Source: Bradyrhizobium frederickii
GTDB lineage: Bacteria; Pseudomonadota; Alphaproteobacteria; Rhizobiales; Xanthobacteraceae
Assembly (NCBI RefSeq): GCF_004570865.1
Contig: NZ_SPQS01000013.1
Span: 124,001 to 188,000 of the forward strand
Length of the DNA stretch: 64,000 nt
Reading direction: 5' to 3'
In this document: positions 1-7,975 of the stretch, in pieces
How the letters are laid out: each line of letters starts with the position of its first letter
How positions within the stretch are numbered: position 1 is the first letter of the stretch
The notes under the pieces: model-generated
The model's database searches: none
Told to the model about the DNA's origin: nothing
Seen by the model: the letters and a program-made list of their open reading frames with translations, nothing else
Program-made: the position numbers and the translations under genes

Positions 1-1
1 G

Positions 2-556
2 ATCGAGGCCGGGGGCGAGGCGCCGATGACGCTGCAATGCAGCCTGCTCGTCAACGCCGCGGGGCTGTCGGCGACGACGGTGGCGCGCAATATCGACGGC
101 ATGCCGCTGGAGCGAATTCCGCCGGCCTATCTCGCCAAGGGAAATTACTTCAGCTGCAATGCCAAGGCGCCGTTCTCGCGCCTGATCTACCCGGTGCCCG
201 AACCCGGCGGTTTGGGGGTGCACCTGACGCTGGACATGGCCGGCCAGGCGCGCTTCGGCCCTGACGTCGAATGGATCGAGACGATCGATTACGAGGTCGA
301 CCCGTCACGCGCCGAGCGCTTCTATCCGGCGATCCGCAAATATTGGCCGGCGCTGCCCGACGGCGCGTTGATGCCGAGCTATTCAGGCATCCGGCCGAAG
401 ATCGTACCGCCCGCGGTGGCCACGCAGGACTTCCTGATGCAGGGTCCGCGCGATCACGGCGTCGCAGGGCTTGTGAATTTGTTCGGGATCGAGTCCCCTG
501 GACTGACGTCATCGCTCGCGATCGCAGATCACGTCGCCGAGCTCGCAGAGGTCTAG
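2..556 (+). CDS. FAD-dependent oxidoreductase, L-2-hydroxyglutarate oxidase-like (3' part)
   Basis: The reading frame is open from the left edge, so the N-terminal FAD-binding Rossmann fold is missing and about 184 C-terminal residues remain. The sequence LLVNAAGLSA is the usual second FAD-contacting stretch of DAO-fold flavoenzymes. The ending, with GLVNLFGIESPGLT followed by SSLAIADHVAEL, is characteristic of the L-2-hydroxyglutarate oxidase (LhgO/YgaF) branch, which oxidises L-2-hydroxyglutarate or a related hydroxy acid and passes electrons to an acceptor. The middle has GLGVHLTLD and SGIRPKI, both common in that family. Glycine-oxidase or DadA-like enzymes are alternatives because the N-terminus is not visible. 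No later gene on this strand is close enough to suggest an operon. Confidence 0.75.
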   Translation: MEAGGEAPMTLQCSLLVNAAGLSATTVARNIDGMPLERIPPAYLAKGNYFSCNAKAPFSRLIYPVPEPGGLGVHLTLDMAGQARFGPDVEWIETIDYEVDPSRAERFYPAIRKYWPALPDGALMPSYSGIRPKIVPPAVATQDFLMQGPRDHGVAGLVNLFGIESPGLTSSLAIADHVAELAEV

Positions 557-684
557 AGCGCAGACAGGTTCAAGCATCGCGCAAGCACGTTGCGCGATGC
601 TTCCCTTGCAGCAGGGACGAGCGCAATAACTCTCATCCCTGCATGATGAAGGGTACGATCAACTCTACGCTGTTATGGGGGTTA

Positions 685-864
685 CTAGTGGAGCGTGTCG
701 CCGTGCTTCAGACGCTCGATCTGGTCCTTGACCATCAACTTCCGGCGCTTCAACTCAACAATTTGCAGGTCGTCTGTTGAAAGGTGCACGAGAGCGTCGT
801 GCAATTCGTTTTCGAGAAGTTTGTGCTTCCGTTCCAATTCAACGAGATGTGCCTGAATTGTCAT
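685..864 (-). CDS. DUF465 (YdcH-like) small coiled protein
   Basis: This 59-residue protein starts MTIQAHLVELERKHK and ends with KRRKLMVKDQIERLKHGD, the pattern of the DUF465/YdcH family of short helical proteins. The hallmark is a helix rich in E, L and K, then a short turn (here STDDLQI), then a second helix with the (K/R)(K/R)xKLxLKDxI signature. An excellent ribosome-binding site (GAGGAGG) lies seven bases before the ATG. The function of the family is unknown. A second member lies 330 bases away on the opposite strand, so the two genes are divergent. It was found by reading the minus strand and falls below usual length cut-offs. Confidence 0.85.
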   Translation of the reverse strand: MTIQAHLVELERKHKLLENELHDALVHLSTDDLQIVELKRRKLMVKDQIERLKHGDTLH

Positions 865-1193
865 TCGAAACCTCCTCGGTAGGGTTGAACCTCAGGATTC
901 GATCCGGACAAGCAAGTCTACATCACCGATTCGTTCTGTCGATGGGTATCCGTCGTTGCAGCTTCATTTTTGAAAATTCATATGTAACGAAGCGTGAGTA
1001 GAGGAACCGCGCCGGAAAAATCCGTGATATCAATGCGCTTGCACGGTCGCTCGGCGCCCCCGCGGAAATATGTTGCGGGAGATCGGCGAGCAAGGGCGCA
1101 GATCGCTTGCGATCACGCCGCGCAAGGACGATAATTTCCACAGGGCATCCACAGCCTTAGTCTCACGCCTATCGGTTTTCGGCCACCGCAGAC
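865..1193. other. Intergenic region between divergent DUF465 genes
   Basis: About 330 bases separate the two divergent DUF465 genes and must hold both promoters. I see no convincing open reading frame, RNA gene or strong terminator. Two TCCACAG-like stretches near 1138-1155 resemble weak DnaA boxes but are not accompanied by others. No clear -35/-10 pair could be assigned. Confidence 0.4.
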
Positions 1194-1400
1194 ATGACCA
1201 ATGAAGACGAGCGTGAGCTCGAAGCCGAGCTCACCCGGTTGCAGCAGGAACACCGAGATCTCGATGCGGCGATCGATGCACTGCATCAATCGCCCGCCCC
1301 CGACCTGTTGCGGTTGCAGCGACTGAAGAAACGCAAGCTGTTGTTGCGCGACCGCATCGCGTTCATCGAAGACCAGATCACGCCCGACATCATCGCCTGA
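1194..1400 (+). CDS. DUF465 (YdcH-like) protein
   Basis: The 68-residue product is almost entirely charged helix. It has an N-terminal segment rich in E and L (residues 4-30), a turn around SPAPDLLRL, and a C-terminal helix with LKKRKLLLRDRIAFIEDQI, which matches the DUF465 signature. Members are small cytosolic coiled-coil proteins of unknown role. It is divergent from a second, shorter DUF465 gene at 685-864; the two share the KRRKL/KKRKL plus (K/R)DQI/RDRI core but differ elsewhere, so they are old paralogues rather than a recent duplication. No strong Shine-Dalgarno is visible before the ATG at 1194. Confidence 0.85.
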   Translation: MTNEDERELEAELTRLQQEHRDLDAAIDALHQSPAPDLLRLQRLKKRKLLLRDRIAFIEDQITPDIIA

Positions 1401-1512
1401 TCCACAGGCTGCGCGACAAGCCCACCCGGTATCGAATCCGCTTGACTCGAAAAGAACAAAATAAGAACATTGGGGTGCCCCAACGCCCCCAGGAACGCCC
1501 GAGGAAACGCAG

Positions 1513-1731
1513 ATGTCGACAGCCGCCCTTCTCGACAACAGCCACTATGAACAGGCCTGCGACCAGGCCATCGCGATGTGCGACGGCAATCTGCGCAGCA
1601 CCATCAAGGCGCTGATCATGGCCAACGAATATCTGGAGGCCGAGCTGGAGGAATTGCAGGCGGCAATCTCCGCCGGCTGCATCCCCGAGACCTCGCACAG
1701 CAGGATGCGGAGCAAGAGCAACGTCGCCTGA
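1513..1731 (+). CDS. Small protein of unknown function
   Basis: This 72-residue protein has an N-terminal stretch with DNSHYEQACDQAIAMCDGN, a predicted helix containing TIKALIMANEYLEAELEELQAAIS, and a basic C-terminus. The acidic amphipathic helix suggests a short coiled coil or a protein-binding helix. The start is an ATG about 110 bases after the DUF465 stop, and the downstream gene at 1753 follows with a 21-base gap, so the two may be cotranscribed. I do not recognise the family. Codon use looks like that of its neighbours, which supports a real gene. Confidence 0.6.
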   Translation: MSTAALLDNSHYEQACDQAIAMCDGNLRSTIKALIMANEYLEAELEELQAAISAGCIPETSHSRMRSKSNVA

Positions 1732-1752
1732 GTTCAACTTCGGAGCAGCGCC

Positions 1753-2004
1753 ATGTCGGACGTGACCTATTACGTTGCAATGCCCTTCTTGATCGATGCC
1801 GACGGCTCGCCTGTCGCAGGTGCAGCGGAAGAATGCCAGAGTTCGACGGCCGCGTTGCGGCGCGCCGAGGCCTTGTCGCGCGGCGCAGGCCACATCGGTG
1901 CGGTCGCGTTCAGCCGCAGCGGCGATCCCATGACCGGCGAATTCGGGGACGCCACGCTGCTGCGCAAATTCGGCAACGTGCCGGAAGATCTCGCCACGTT
2001 GTAG
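1753..2004 (+). CDS. Small protein of unknown function
   Basis: The 83-residue protein begins MSDVTYYVAMPF and contains a conserved-looking core: a short beta-rich start, a Ser/Ala-rich helix (STAALRRAEALSRGAGHIGAVAFSRSGDP) and an end with GEFGDATLLRKFGNVPEDL. The layout (beta strand, helix, then AVAFSRSGDPxTGEFGDA) suggests a small alpha/beta fold. There is no signal peptide or membrane segment. It follows the 1513 gene closely on the same strand and converges with the GGDEF gene, whose stop lies 4 bases beyond. I do not recognise the family and do not assign a function. Confidence 0.6.
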   Translation: MSDVTYYVAMPFLIDADGSPVAGAAEECQSSTAALRRAEALSRGAGHIGAVAFSRSGDPMTGEFGDATLLRKFGNVPEDLATL

Positions 2005-2007
2005 GAA

Positions 2008-2733
2008 TCAGCTGCTGACCAGACTGATCCGCGGCTCGTGCCGCCGGTGCGCCTTGCGCACATACATCGCGGCATCCGCCTCCTCCAGGGCGCGGCCTGC
2101 ATCGGATTGCGCCCCCAGCAGCGCAACACCGGCGGAGGCACCCGCGCTCACGTGCTGGCCGCGAAAGACGAAAGACAATTCGTCGATCGCCTGTTCGAAG
2201 GCGGCGGCCTTCGCCTTGGCATCGGTCTCGCTCAGATTCCAGAGCAGCAGCGCAAACTCGTCGCCCCCGAGCCGGCCGACCACGTCGGAGGCACGGACCT
2301 GCCGCGTCAGTATGGCGACAATCGCCTTGAGCACCTCGTCGCCGGCGGCATGACCGAACGAATCGTTGATCGGCTTCAGCCGATCGACGTCGAGCACGAT
2401 CAGCGCCCCGCTGGCGCGGTAGCGCTTCATGTAGGCGACGGCGCGCGCGAGTTCGCGCTCGAAGCCGCGGCGGTTGGGAATCTCGAGCAGAAAATCGGTA
2501 TCGGCCGCGGCTTCCAGCTCCGCGACCCGGCGCTGCGCCTCCTTGAGCTTGGTCCGCAAGTCCCGGATCGTCGCCCTGAGGGTCTCCTTGGCGCCATCAT
2601 CGCCCGCCGCGGCGCGCCGCGGCGGCTTCGCAGGACGCTTGGCCGGGCGCTTCGGGGCGGCTTTGGAACGGCCGGCGCTGGTCTTCCGGGCCGCCTTGGC
2701 CTTCGCAGCACGCGCCCTTTTTGGTTTCTTCAT
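2008..2733 (-). CDS. Diguanylate cyclase (GGDEF) with basic N-terminal tail
   Basis: The protein has three parts: a strongly basic Lys/Arg/Ala/Pro tail (about residues 1-50), a predicted coiled coil (about 55-85), and one GGDEF domain (about 85-240). The catalytic motif RLGGDEF is intact, and the DVDRLKPINDSFGH metal and GTP segment is present. RASD stands five residues before the motif, matching the inhibitory I-site RxxD. It should make cyclic di-GMP from two GTP and be product-inhibited. I prefer the ATG at 2733, because AGGA is placed five bases before it, over ATGs at 2739 and 2772. There are no membrane segments or sensor domain, so the input signal is unknown. The tail resembles histone-H1-like DNA-binding tails. 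Confidence 0.88.
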   Translation of the reverse strand: MKKPKRARAAKAKAARKTSAGRSKAAPKRPAKRPAKPPRRAAAGDDGAKETLRATIRDLRTKLKEAQRRVAELEAAADTDFLLEIPNRRGFERELARAVAYMKRYRASGALIVLDVDRLKPINDSFGHAAGDEVLKAIVAILTRQVRASDVVGRLGGDEFALLLWNLSETDAKAKAAAFEQAIDELSFVFRGQHVSAGASAGVALLGAQSDAGRALEEADAAMYVRKAHRRHEPRISLVSS

Positions 2734-2874
2734 GGGCATCCTGCTCAATGAAGGCTTGCGGGGATTCACCAAGACAGGATAGTGGATTCCCTTCTCCTTG
2801 CCACCGCCTTGCGAGCCGCCGGCCGGAACCGTTAATCTGGCCTATCCTTCTGTTTTTCGGGCACAATTAACGTC

Positions 2875-3363
2875 ATGACCGCGCCGATCGCCATCATCAT
2901 GGGAAGCCAGTCGGACTGGGACACGATGCGGCACGCCGCCGACACGCTCGCCGCGCTGGGCGTTGCAGCCGACAGCCGCATCGTTTCGGCCCACCGCACC
3001 CCCGACCGGCTGTTTGCTTTCGCCAAGGGCGCCAAGGCCGCGGGGTACAAGGTCATCATCGCCGGCGCTGGAGGCGCTGCGCACCTGCCCGGCATGGCGG
3101 CGGCGCTGACCGAACTGCCGGTGTTCGGCGTTCCCGTCGAATCCAAGTCGCTCAAGGGCCTCGATTCGCTCTATTCGATCGTCCAGATGCCCGCCGGCAT
3201 CCCGGTCGGCACCCTCGCCATCGGCAAGGCCGGCGCGACCAACGCCGCGCTGCTGGCAGCATCCGTCCTGGCACTGTCCGATCCGGCCTTGTCCGACCGC
3301 CTCGCCGCCTGGCGCAAGGCTCAGACCGAGGCGGTCGCTGAGCGCCCGGAGGGCCAGGCGTGA
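2875..3363 (+). CDS. purE: N5-carboxyaminoimidazole ribonucleotide mutase PurE
   Basis: This is the class I PurE enzyme of purine synthesis, which moves the carboxyl group of N5-CAIR to give CAIR. The 162-residue length is normal. Signature segments are GSQSDWDTM near the N-terminus, VSAHRTPDR (with the catalytic His) near residue 45, and AGAGGAAHLPGM near residue 65. The next gene, purK, starts inside its last codons with a GTGA overlap, so the pair is translationally coupled and supplies successive steps (PurK makes N5-CAIR, PurE converts it). The intergenic space upstream is short, and the diguanylate cyclase gene is divergent. Confidence 0.97.
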   Translation: MTAPIAIIMGSQSDWDTMRHAADTLAALGVAADSRIVSAHRTPDRLFAFAKGAKAAGYKVIIAGAGGAAHLPGMAAALTELPVFGVPVESKSLKGLDSLYSIVQMPAGIPVGTLAIGKAGATNAALLAASVLALSDPALSDRLAAWRKAQTEAVAERPEGQA

Positions 3364-4466
3364 CTGACACCCGGCACGTGAAGCTGAAGCCCGGTGACAC
3401 CATCGGAATCCTCGGCGGCGGACAATTGGGCCGGATGCTGGCAATGGCTGCGGCACGGCTCGGCCTGCGCTGCCAGGTGTTCTCGCCCGATCCGGACTCG
3501 CCGGCTTTCGACGTCGTCTTGAACGCGACCTGCGCCGAATATGCCGATGTCGAAGCGCTCGAGCTGTTCGCGGGCGACGTCGATGTCATCACCTACGAAT
3601 TCGAGAACGTCCCCTCGGCCGCTGCGATGGTGCTGGACGCACGCCGCCCGGTGCTCCCCAATCGCAAGATCCTCGAGACCACCCAGGACCGGCTCGCCGA
3701 GAAGGATTTTGTCAGCCGCCTCGGGATCGGCACCGCAGCCTACGCCGACGTCACTTCCGTCGCCTCGTTGCGCGAGGCGATCGCCAGGATCGGCCTACCG
3801 GCCGTGCTCAAGACCCGCCGCTTCGGTTATGACGGCAAGGGCCAGGCCATCATCCGCGAGGGCGACGACATCGCCAAGGTGTGGACCAGCCTCGCCACCA
3901 AATCGGCGATCCTGGAAGCCTTCGTGCCGTTCGAGCGCGAGATCTCCGTGATCGCCGCACGCTCGGTCACAGGCGAAGTCGAGTGTTTCGACGTCACCGA
4001 GAACGAGCACCGCGACCACATCCTGAAGATATCGCGCGCGCCGGCCCAGATCCCGGACACGCTCGCCGAGGAAGCGCGCAGCATTGCCGGAAAGATCGCG
4101 AGCGCGCTCGACTATGTCGGCGTGCTCGCCGTCGAGATGTTCGTGCTGGCCAATGGCACCGGACCGAAGGTGCTGGTCAACGAGATCGCTCCGCGCGTGC
4201 ACAATTCAGGGCACTGGACGCTCGACGGCGCGTCCGTCTCGCAGTTCGAGCAGCACATCCGCGCCATCGCCGGCTGGCCGCTCGGCAAGCCGGTGCGGCA
4301 CGGCGAGGTCGTCACCATGACCAACCTGATCGGCGACGAGATCAACGACTACGAGAAGTGGCTGGGCGTGCCTGGCGCGACCGTGCACATCTATGGCAAG
4401 GGGGCGCCGCGCCCCGGCCGCAAGATGGGCCACGTCACCGAAGTCAGGCCATCGCAAGGCAAGTGA
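3360..4466 (+). CDS. purK: N5-carboxyaminoimidazole ribonucleotide synthase PurK
   Basis: This ATP-grasp enzyme carboxylates AIR with bicarbonate and ATP to give N5-CAIR for PurE. The 368-residue product shows the N-terminal GILGGGQLGRMLA nucleotide-fold loop, the ITYEFENVP segment, the ATP-grasp core with LKTRRFGYDGKGQ, and the C-terminal VNEIAPRVHNSGHWT active-site stretch. Translation starts at GTG (3360), overlapping the purE stop by four bases (GTGA). A palindromic intergenic repeat lies just after the stop, and aqpZ converges from the other strand. Confidence 0.97.
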   Translation: MTDTRHVKLKPGDTIGILGGGQLGRMLAMAAARLGLRCQVFSPDPDSPAFDVVLNATCAEYADVEALELFAGDVDVITYEFENVPSAAAMVLDARRPVLPNRKILETTQDRLAEKDFVSRLGIGTAAYADVTSVASLREAIARIGLPAVLKTRRFGYDGKGQAIIREGDDIAKVWTSLATKSAILEAFVPFEREISVIAARSVTGEVECFDVTENEHRDHILKISRAPAQIPDTLAEEARSIAGKIASALDYVGVLAVEMFVLANGTGPKVLVNEIAPRVHNSGHWTLDGASVSQFEQHIRAIAGWPLGKPVRHGEVVTMTNLIGDEINDYEKWLGVPGATVHIYGKGAPRPGRKMGHVTEVRPSQGK

Positions 4467-4514
4467 GGGGACCGCGGCAATCGCTGCGATCCCGCTTGGC
4501 AATTTTCTTTTGAC

Positions 4515-4558
4515 GCGTTTTCTTGACGCGAACCGGTATCCGCTTCGCTCGAAAACGC
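4515..4558. repeat. Palindromic intergenic element after purK
   Basis: Eight-base arms GCGTTTTC (4515-4522) and GAAAACGC (4551-4558) flank 28 bases that include CCGGTATCCGCTTCGCTC. The element sits between convergent purK and aqpZ, where a bidirectional terminator would be expected. From memory, a sequence of this type recurs between Bradyrhizobium genes, but that needs a genome-wide search. Confidence 0.5.
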
Positions 4559-4561
4559 TCT

Positions 4562-5284
4562 CTACGCCGTCTTCACGCCCGCGACGATTCCTGCGGGCTC
4601 CTCGCTGAGCCAGCGATAGATCACCCCGCCCAGCGCGCCGCCGATCAGCGGCGCGACCCAGAACAGCCAAAGCTGCGCTGTCGCCCAGCCGCCGACGAAC
4701 AGCGCAGGACCCGTGCTGCGCGCCGGGTTCACCGACGTGTTGGTGACGGGGATGCTGACGAGATGGATCATCACCAGCGCGAGCCCGATCGCGAGCGGTG
4801 CGAAGCCCGCGGGCGCGCGGCCATGGGTGGCGCCCATGATGATGAACAGGAACATCATCGTCATCACCACCTCGGTGAGGAAGCACACGATCATGCTGTA
4901 CTGGCCGGGCGAATGCGCGTCGTAGCCGTTGGATGCGAAGCCCTTGCCGACGTCGAATCCGGGAGCCCCGCTCGCGATGACATAGAGAAGCCATGCAGCC
5001 ACGATCGCACCAGCCACCTGGGCGATCACATAGGGCAGGATCTGCCCGGCGGGAAAACGGCCGCCGGCTGCAAGACCGACGGTGACCGCCGGATTGAGAT
5101 GGCAACCCGAGATATGGCCGATCGCATAGGCCATGGTGACCACGCTGAGTCCGAACGCGAGGGAGACACCGACCAGGCCGATTCCGACCTGCGGAAAGCC
5201 GGCGGCGATCACCGCGCTCCCGCAGCCTGCGAATGTGAGCCAAAAGGTCCCGATGGCTTCTGCAGCGTATTTCTTGATATCCAT
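4562..5284 (-). CDS. aqpZ: Aquaporin Z
   Basis: This is an inner-membrane water channel of the MIP family, 240 residues with six predicted membrane helices and two half-helices. Both NPA boxes are present, as HLNPAVT near residue 65 and NTSVNPARS near residue 187. The aromatic/arginine filter residues fit a water-selective channel: Phe in the second helix, His in MIHLVSIPVTN, and the Arg after the second NPA. I place the start at MDIKKYAAEAIGTF (ATG 5284), because family members begin there and the upstream 11 residues are unlike the family. It is divergent from rpsU. Confidence 0.95.
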   Translation of the reverse strand: MDIKKYAAEAIGTFWLTFAGCGSAVIAAGFPQVGIGLVGVSLAFGLSVVTMAYAIGHISGCHLNPAVTVGLAAGGRFPAGQILPYVIAQVAGAIVAAWLLYVIASGAPGFDVGKGFASNGYDAHSPGQYSMIVCFLTEVVMTMMFLFIIMGATHGRAPAGFAPLAIGLALVMIHLVSIPVTNTSVNPARSTGPALFVGGWATAQLWLFWVAPLIGGALGGVIYRWLSEEPAGIVAGVKTA

Positions 5285-5542
5285 GTGTAGTCCCCTGCTT
5301 GCAAGATTCCGGAACAAAGCTCCGGAACGGCCCCATCATGGGCGTCAAATCTCCCAAATCAGGGCCGCACGGAGGTATTTTGCCTCATTTAATGGCTGAA
5401 CTTGGCCCGAATCCCCGCTTGGCCGGTGGACATTCCAGGTTTTGTCTGATACATGGGCGCCCTCAAGGTTAAGGGCTTGCGCGTTTCGCCATCCCCTTCG
5501 TCTTACCAGAATTCAAATCCGATCCACTGAAGAGGATGCCGC

Positions 5543-5839
5543 GTGCAGGTTCTCGTTCGCGATAACAATGTCGATCAAGCCCTCAAGGCGCTGAAGAAGA
5601 AGATGCAGCGCGAGGGAATTTTCCGCGAGATGAAGCTCCGCGGTCACTACGAGAAGCCCTCCGAGAAGAAGGCCCGCGAAAAGGCCGAAGCCGTGCGCCG
5701 CGCGCGCAAGCTGGCCCGCAAGAAGCTGCAGCGCGAAGGCCTGCTGCCGATGAAGCCGAAGCCGGTGTTCGGCGCCGGCCCCGGCGGTGATCGCGGCGGC
5801 CGTGGCGGCCCGGGTGCAGGTCCGCGCGGACCGCGCTGA
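5543..5839 (+). CDS. rpsU: 30S ribosomal protein S21 (extended)
   Basis: Small-subunit protein S21, involved in initiation and pairing with the 3' end of 16S rRNA. The core (residues 1-72) has VRDNNVDQALKALKKKMQREG and the basic helix with REKAEAVRRARKLARKK. Alphaproteobacterial S21 often carries a C-terminal tail; here it runs to 98 residues and is Gly/Arg/Pro-rich (GGDRGGRGGPG). The start is GTG at 5543 with AGAGGA about six bases before it. A perfect hairpin terminator follows 35 bases after the stop, so this is probably a single-gene transcript. Confidence 0.96.
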   Translation: MQVLVRDNNVDQALKALKKKMQREGIFREMKLRGHYEKPSEKKAREKAEAVRRARKLARKKLQREGLLPMKPKPVFGAGPGGDRGGRGGPGAGPRGPR

Positions 5840-5874
5840 TCTACCGGATCTTGCAAGACTTCAGTTTCCGATGA

Positions 5875-5904
5875 CGCGGGCCCCTGGCCCGCGTTATTGT
5901 TTGT
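5875..5904 (+). terminator. Rho-independent terminator after rpsU
   Basis: A perfect eight-base stem (CGCGGGCC at 5875-5882 and GGCCCGCG at 5886-5893) with a three-base loop is followed by TTATTGTTTG. It lies 35 bases after the rpsU stop and has the expected orientation. Confidence 0.8.
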
Positions 5905-5964
5905 GAGCGGTGCCTTTCTGGGACGGGGCACTACCAGTGCGGCACGAGCGCGAGCGAACCGTAA

Positions 5965-6612
5965 ATGGCCTCCCCTTTCCCCGAGCGCGGCTTGGCGCGG
6001 CGACGCCGGATCTGGCAGCCGTTCGCGCTGGCTTTGATGGGGATTGCGCTGTGCGCGTGCTCCTTCGATCTGGGATCGTTGATGCCGGAGAAGGACAAGC
6101 CGCAGGAGGCGCCCAAGGCGGCCGCGCCCGCTGAGAGCGCGGTGAGCCCCGGCAACGTCACCGAAGCTCAGGCCCACACCGCAAAAGCCCAATCCCTGGC
6201 GAAGTCAGGCGAGACCGCGGCAGCGCTCGACGAGTTCAATCGCGCAGTCGGTCTCGATCCCTACAATGCGCAGGCGCTTTATGGCCGTGCCCTGATCTAC
6301 CAGGCCAATCATCAGCACGACTTCGCGATCGCCGATTTCAGCGCCGCGAGCGGACTCAACCCTCAGAAGGTCGAACCGCTGCTCGGCCGCGCCACCAGCT
6401 ATCTCGCGCTCGGCAAGATCAAGGAGGCCGCAGCCGATCTGGATGAGGCTTCCGAGGCGGATCCGCACAACGCGCAGGTCTGGACCACGCGCGGACAGGC
6501 CTATGAACGGCTGGGCGACAAGGCCAAGGCGGCGGCATCCTACACCAGGGCCGTCTCGCTTCGTCCACGCGACGACACCGCACGCAGCGGCCTCGCCCGC
6601 GTCGGCGGCTGA
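5965..6612 (+). CDS. TPR-repeat lipoprotein
   Basis: A 215-residue protein with a basic start (ARRRRIW), a hydrophobic segment, and a lipobox LCAC with Cys at about residue 32, so it is probably lipid-anchored in the envelope. A Pro/Ala-rich linker leads to about four tetratricopeptide repeats (residues 70-210), seen in ALYGRALIYQANHQHDFAIADF, LGRATSYLALGKIKEAAADL and TTRGQAYERLGDKAKAAASY (each a separate repeat). TPR lipoproteins scaffold envelope protein complexes, but the partner here is unknown. It has its own space after the rpsU terminator and converges with the gene at 6640. Confidence 0.85.
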   Translation: MASPFPERGLARRRRIWQPFALALMGIALCACSFDLGSLMPEKDKPQEAPKAAAPAESAVSPGNVTEAQAHTAKAQSLAKSGETAAALDEFNRAVGLDPYNAQALYGRALIYQANHQHDFAIADFSAASGLNPQKVEPLLGRATSYLALGKIKEAAADLDEASEADPHNAQVWTTRGQAYERLGDKAKAAASYTRAVSLRPRDDTARSGLARVGG

Positions 6613-6639
6613 CGGCTTGGACCCGCCGCAGACGCTGTC

Positions 6640-7539
6640 TTAGTCCGGAGTGGCGCTCTTGGGCAGAACGGAGTGGAACATCGACTTCATGCCCGACAGC
6701 ATCTCGTCGGCCACATTGGTCTTCTTCGGCCGGGGCATGGTCGCACCGGCATCGGCGCGCAGATCGAGCGGCGGCGCGATCACCGGCACGGGAATGTCCG
6801 CCGGCGGCGAGATCCGATTCGGGTCGTCGTTGCCGACCGAGGCCGTGTAAGACGGCGACGGACCGCCATTGCCATAGGTCTCCGGCGAGGGCGTGGACAC
6901 CGTGATCGGCGGCGGCAGCGGACGGACCGCTGAGGGCTCCGTCGTGATGACGCGCGGAGCCTCGGGGACGCGGGTAGCTTCGCGCACCGCGGGCTCGGAG
7001 GTCCGCTCGACCGGCTTGGTCTCGGCAGCTTTGGCTTCGGCAGCTTTGCCCTCAGGCGACTTGCGAAGACGCTCGATGGCGGCGCGCGCCAAGTCGTTGG
7101 CGTCGGGGGTCGCAGCCTGGGACGCTCCGGCCGGCGCGGCATTGGCCTCCGCGACCGGTGCAGTGGTTGGCGGGGTCGCCTTCGCGGCGGCCTTCTCGCG
7201 CGCGGGGGGGCGGCCATGCGAGGGGGCGTCGGCAGGCGCGACGTCTGCAGCCTTGGTCTCACGCTTCTCGGCGGGCTTCTCGGCCGCAGCCTTGTCCGTC
7301 ACACCCTTGTCGGAGACGCTCTTCTCCGAGATGCCCTTGGCCTTGACGCCGGGCCCAGGAAGGTTGGCGGTGTCCGTCGGCTTGCCGTCGCTGCCGGCCT
7401 GGGAAGGGGCCACCACGGCCGCAGGGGCATCAGCCGCCGGCTTGGCGTTGATGTAGTGGTTAACGATGTACGCCCCGATGATCGTCGCGAGCACCGAGGG
7501 GAAAATATCCATCGAAATTTTAGCGAGGTATTTCAGCAT
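6640..7539 (-). CDS. Ala/Pro/Lys-rich single-span membrane protein
   Basis: I do not recognise a family. From the ATG at 7539 (GGGGAG ten bases before it) the protein is 299 residues. A hydrophobic segment near the N-terminus (IFPSVLATIIGAYIVNHYI) is followed by a long low-complexity region of A, P, K, E and T (about residues 35-220), and then a Pro-rich part with PPADIPVPVIAPP. The C-terminus has ADEMLSGMKSMFHSVLP. The layout suggests a membrane anchor with a disordered periplasmic or cytoplasmic arm. A TTG at 7596 would add 19 residues but has a poorer ribosome-binding site. Confidence 0.65.
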   Translation of the reverse strand: MLKYLAKISMDIFPSVLATIIGAYIVNHYINAKPAADAPAAVVAPSQAGSDGKPTDTANLPGPGVKAKGISEKSVSDKGVTDKAAAEKPAEKRETKAADVAPADAPSHGRPPAREKAAAKATPPTTAPVAEANAAPAGASQAATPDANDLARAAIERLRKSPEGKAAEAKAAETKPVERTSEPAVREATRVPEAPRVITTEPSAVRPLPPPITVSTPSPETYGNGGPSPSYTASVGNDDPNRISPPADIPVPVIAPPLDLRADAGATMPRPKKTNVADEMLSGMKSMFHSVLPKSATPD

Positions 7540-7632
7540 TCCGGCCACTCCCCGCGCGATCTGATGCGGGAACTTTGGGGCATTGTAAGGGATCAACTGC
7601 GACGGATCGATGGCAAGTTGTTAAGGCCGGAC

Positions 7633-7917
7633 TTACGGCTTTAGCTCGATCTCAAGGAACACGATCTCGGTTGAGGTTTCGTTAAGTACGTCATGTTGGA
7701 CGCCCGCCTTGCGGAAATAGGATTTCCCGGCCGCAAGCTGCGCCTTGGACCGCTCGCCATTGGGCGCCACGATGGTCATTTCGCCGGCGACCACGGGAAC
7801 AATCACGTAATCCATGCCGTGGGTGTGATGCCCGGTGGCGCTGCCCGGACCGAGCCGCCATTCGGTCACCCGGACCTGTTCGTTATCGACCTGAACCTCG
7901 GATCTGGCGGCAAGCAT
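7633..7917 (-). CDS. Small cupin-fold protein
   Basis: A 94-residue single-domain cupin. Motif 1 residues are visible in GSATGHHTHGMDYVIVPVVAGE, where the HxH pair is a likely metal ligand and the E comes later in the strand. The second cupin motif is approximated by AGKSYFRKAGVQHDVLNE with its His. Such proteins bind a metal and act as small dioxygenases, isomerases or sensors; the substrate cannot be inferred. The ATG at 7917 is chosen because AGGAG lies eight bases before it. It lies downstream of chaA on the same strand with about 60 bases between. Confidence 0.8.
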   Translation of the reverse strand: MLAARSEVQVDNEQVRVTEWRLGPGSATGHHTHGMDYVIVPVVAGEMTIVAPNGERSKAQLAAGKSYFRKAGVQHDVLNETSTEIVFLEIELKP

Positions 7918-7975
7918 CGGTAACTCTCCTGGGACGCGATCCGGCCGGCGAGGGCGGCGGACGCGCAAAATGGGT

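Noticed and set aside
1138..1410. TCCACA repeats suggesting DnaA boxes or an origin
   Set aside because: Only three imperfect copies, no AT-rich unwinding region, and no dnaA, hemE or parAB genes nearby.
4515..5290. Long plus-strand frame opposite aqpZ
   Set aside because: It is His/Asp/Glu/Arg-rich with no fold-like segments. The minus strand carries clear NPA motifs, so this is the shadow of aqpZ.
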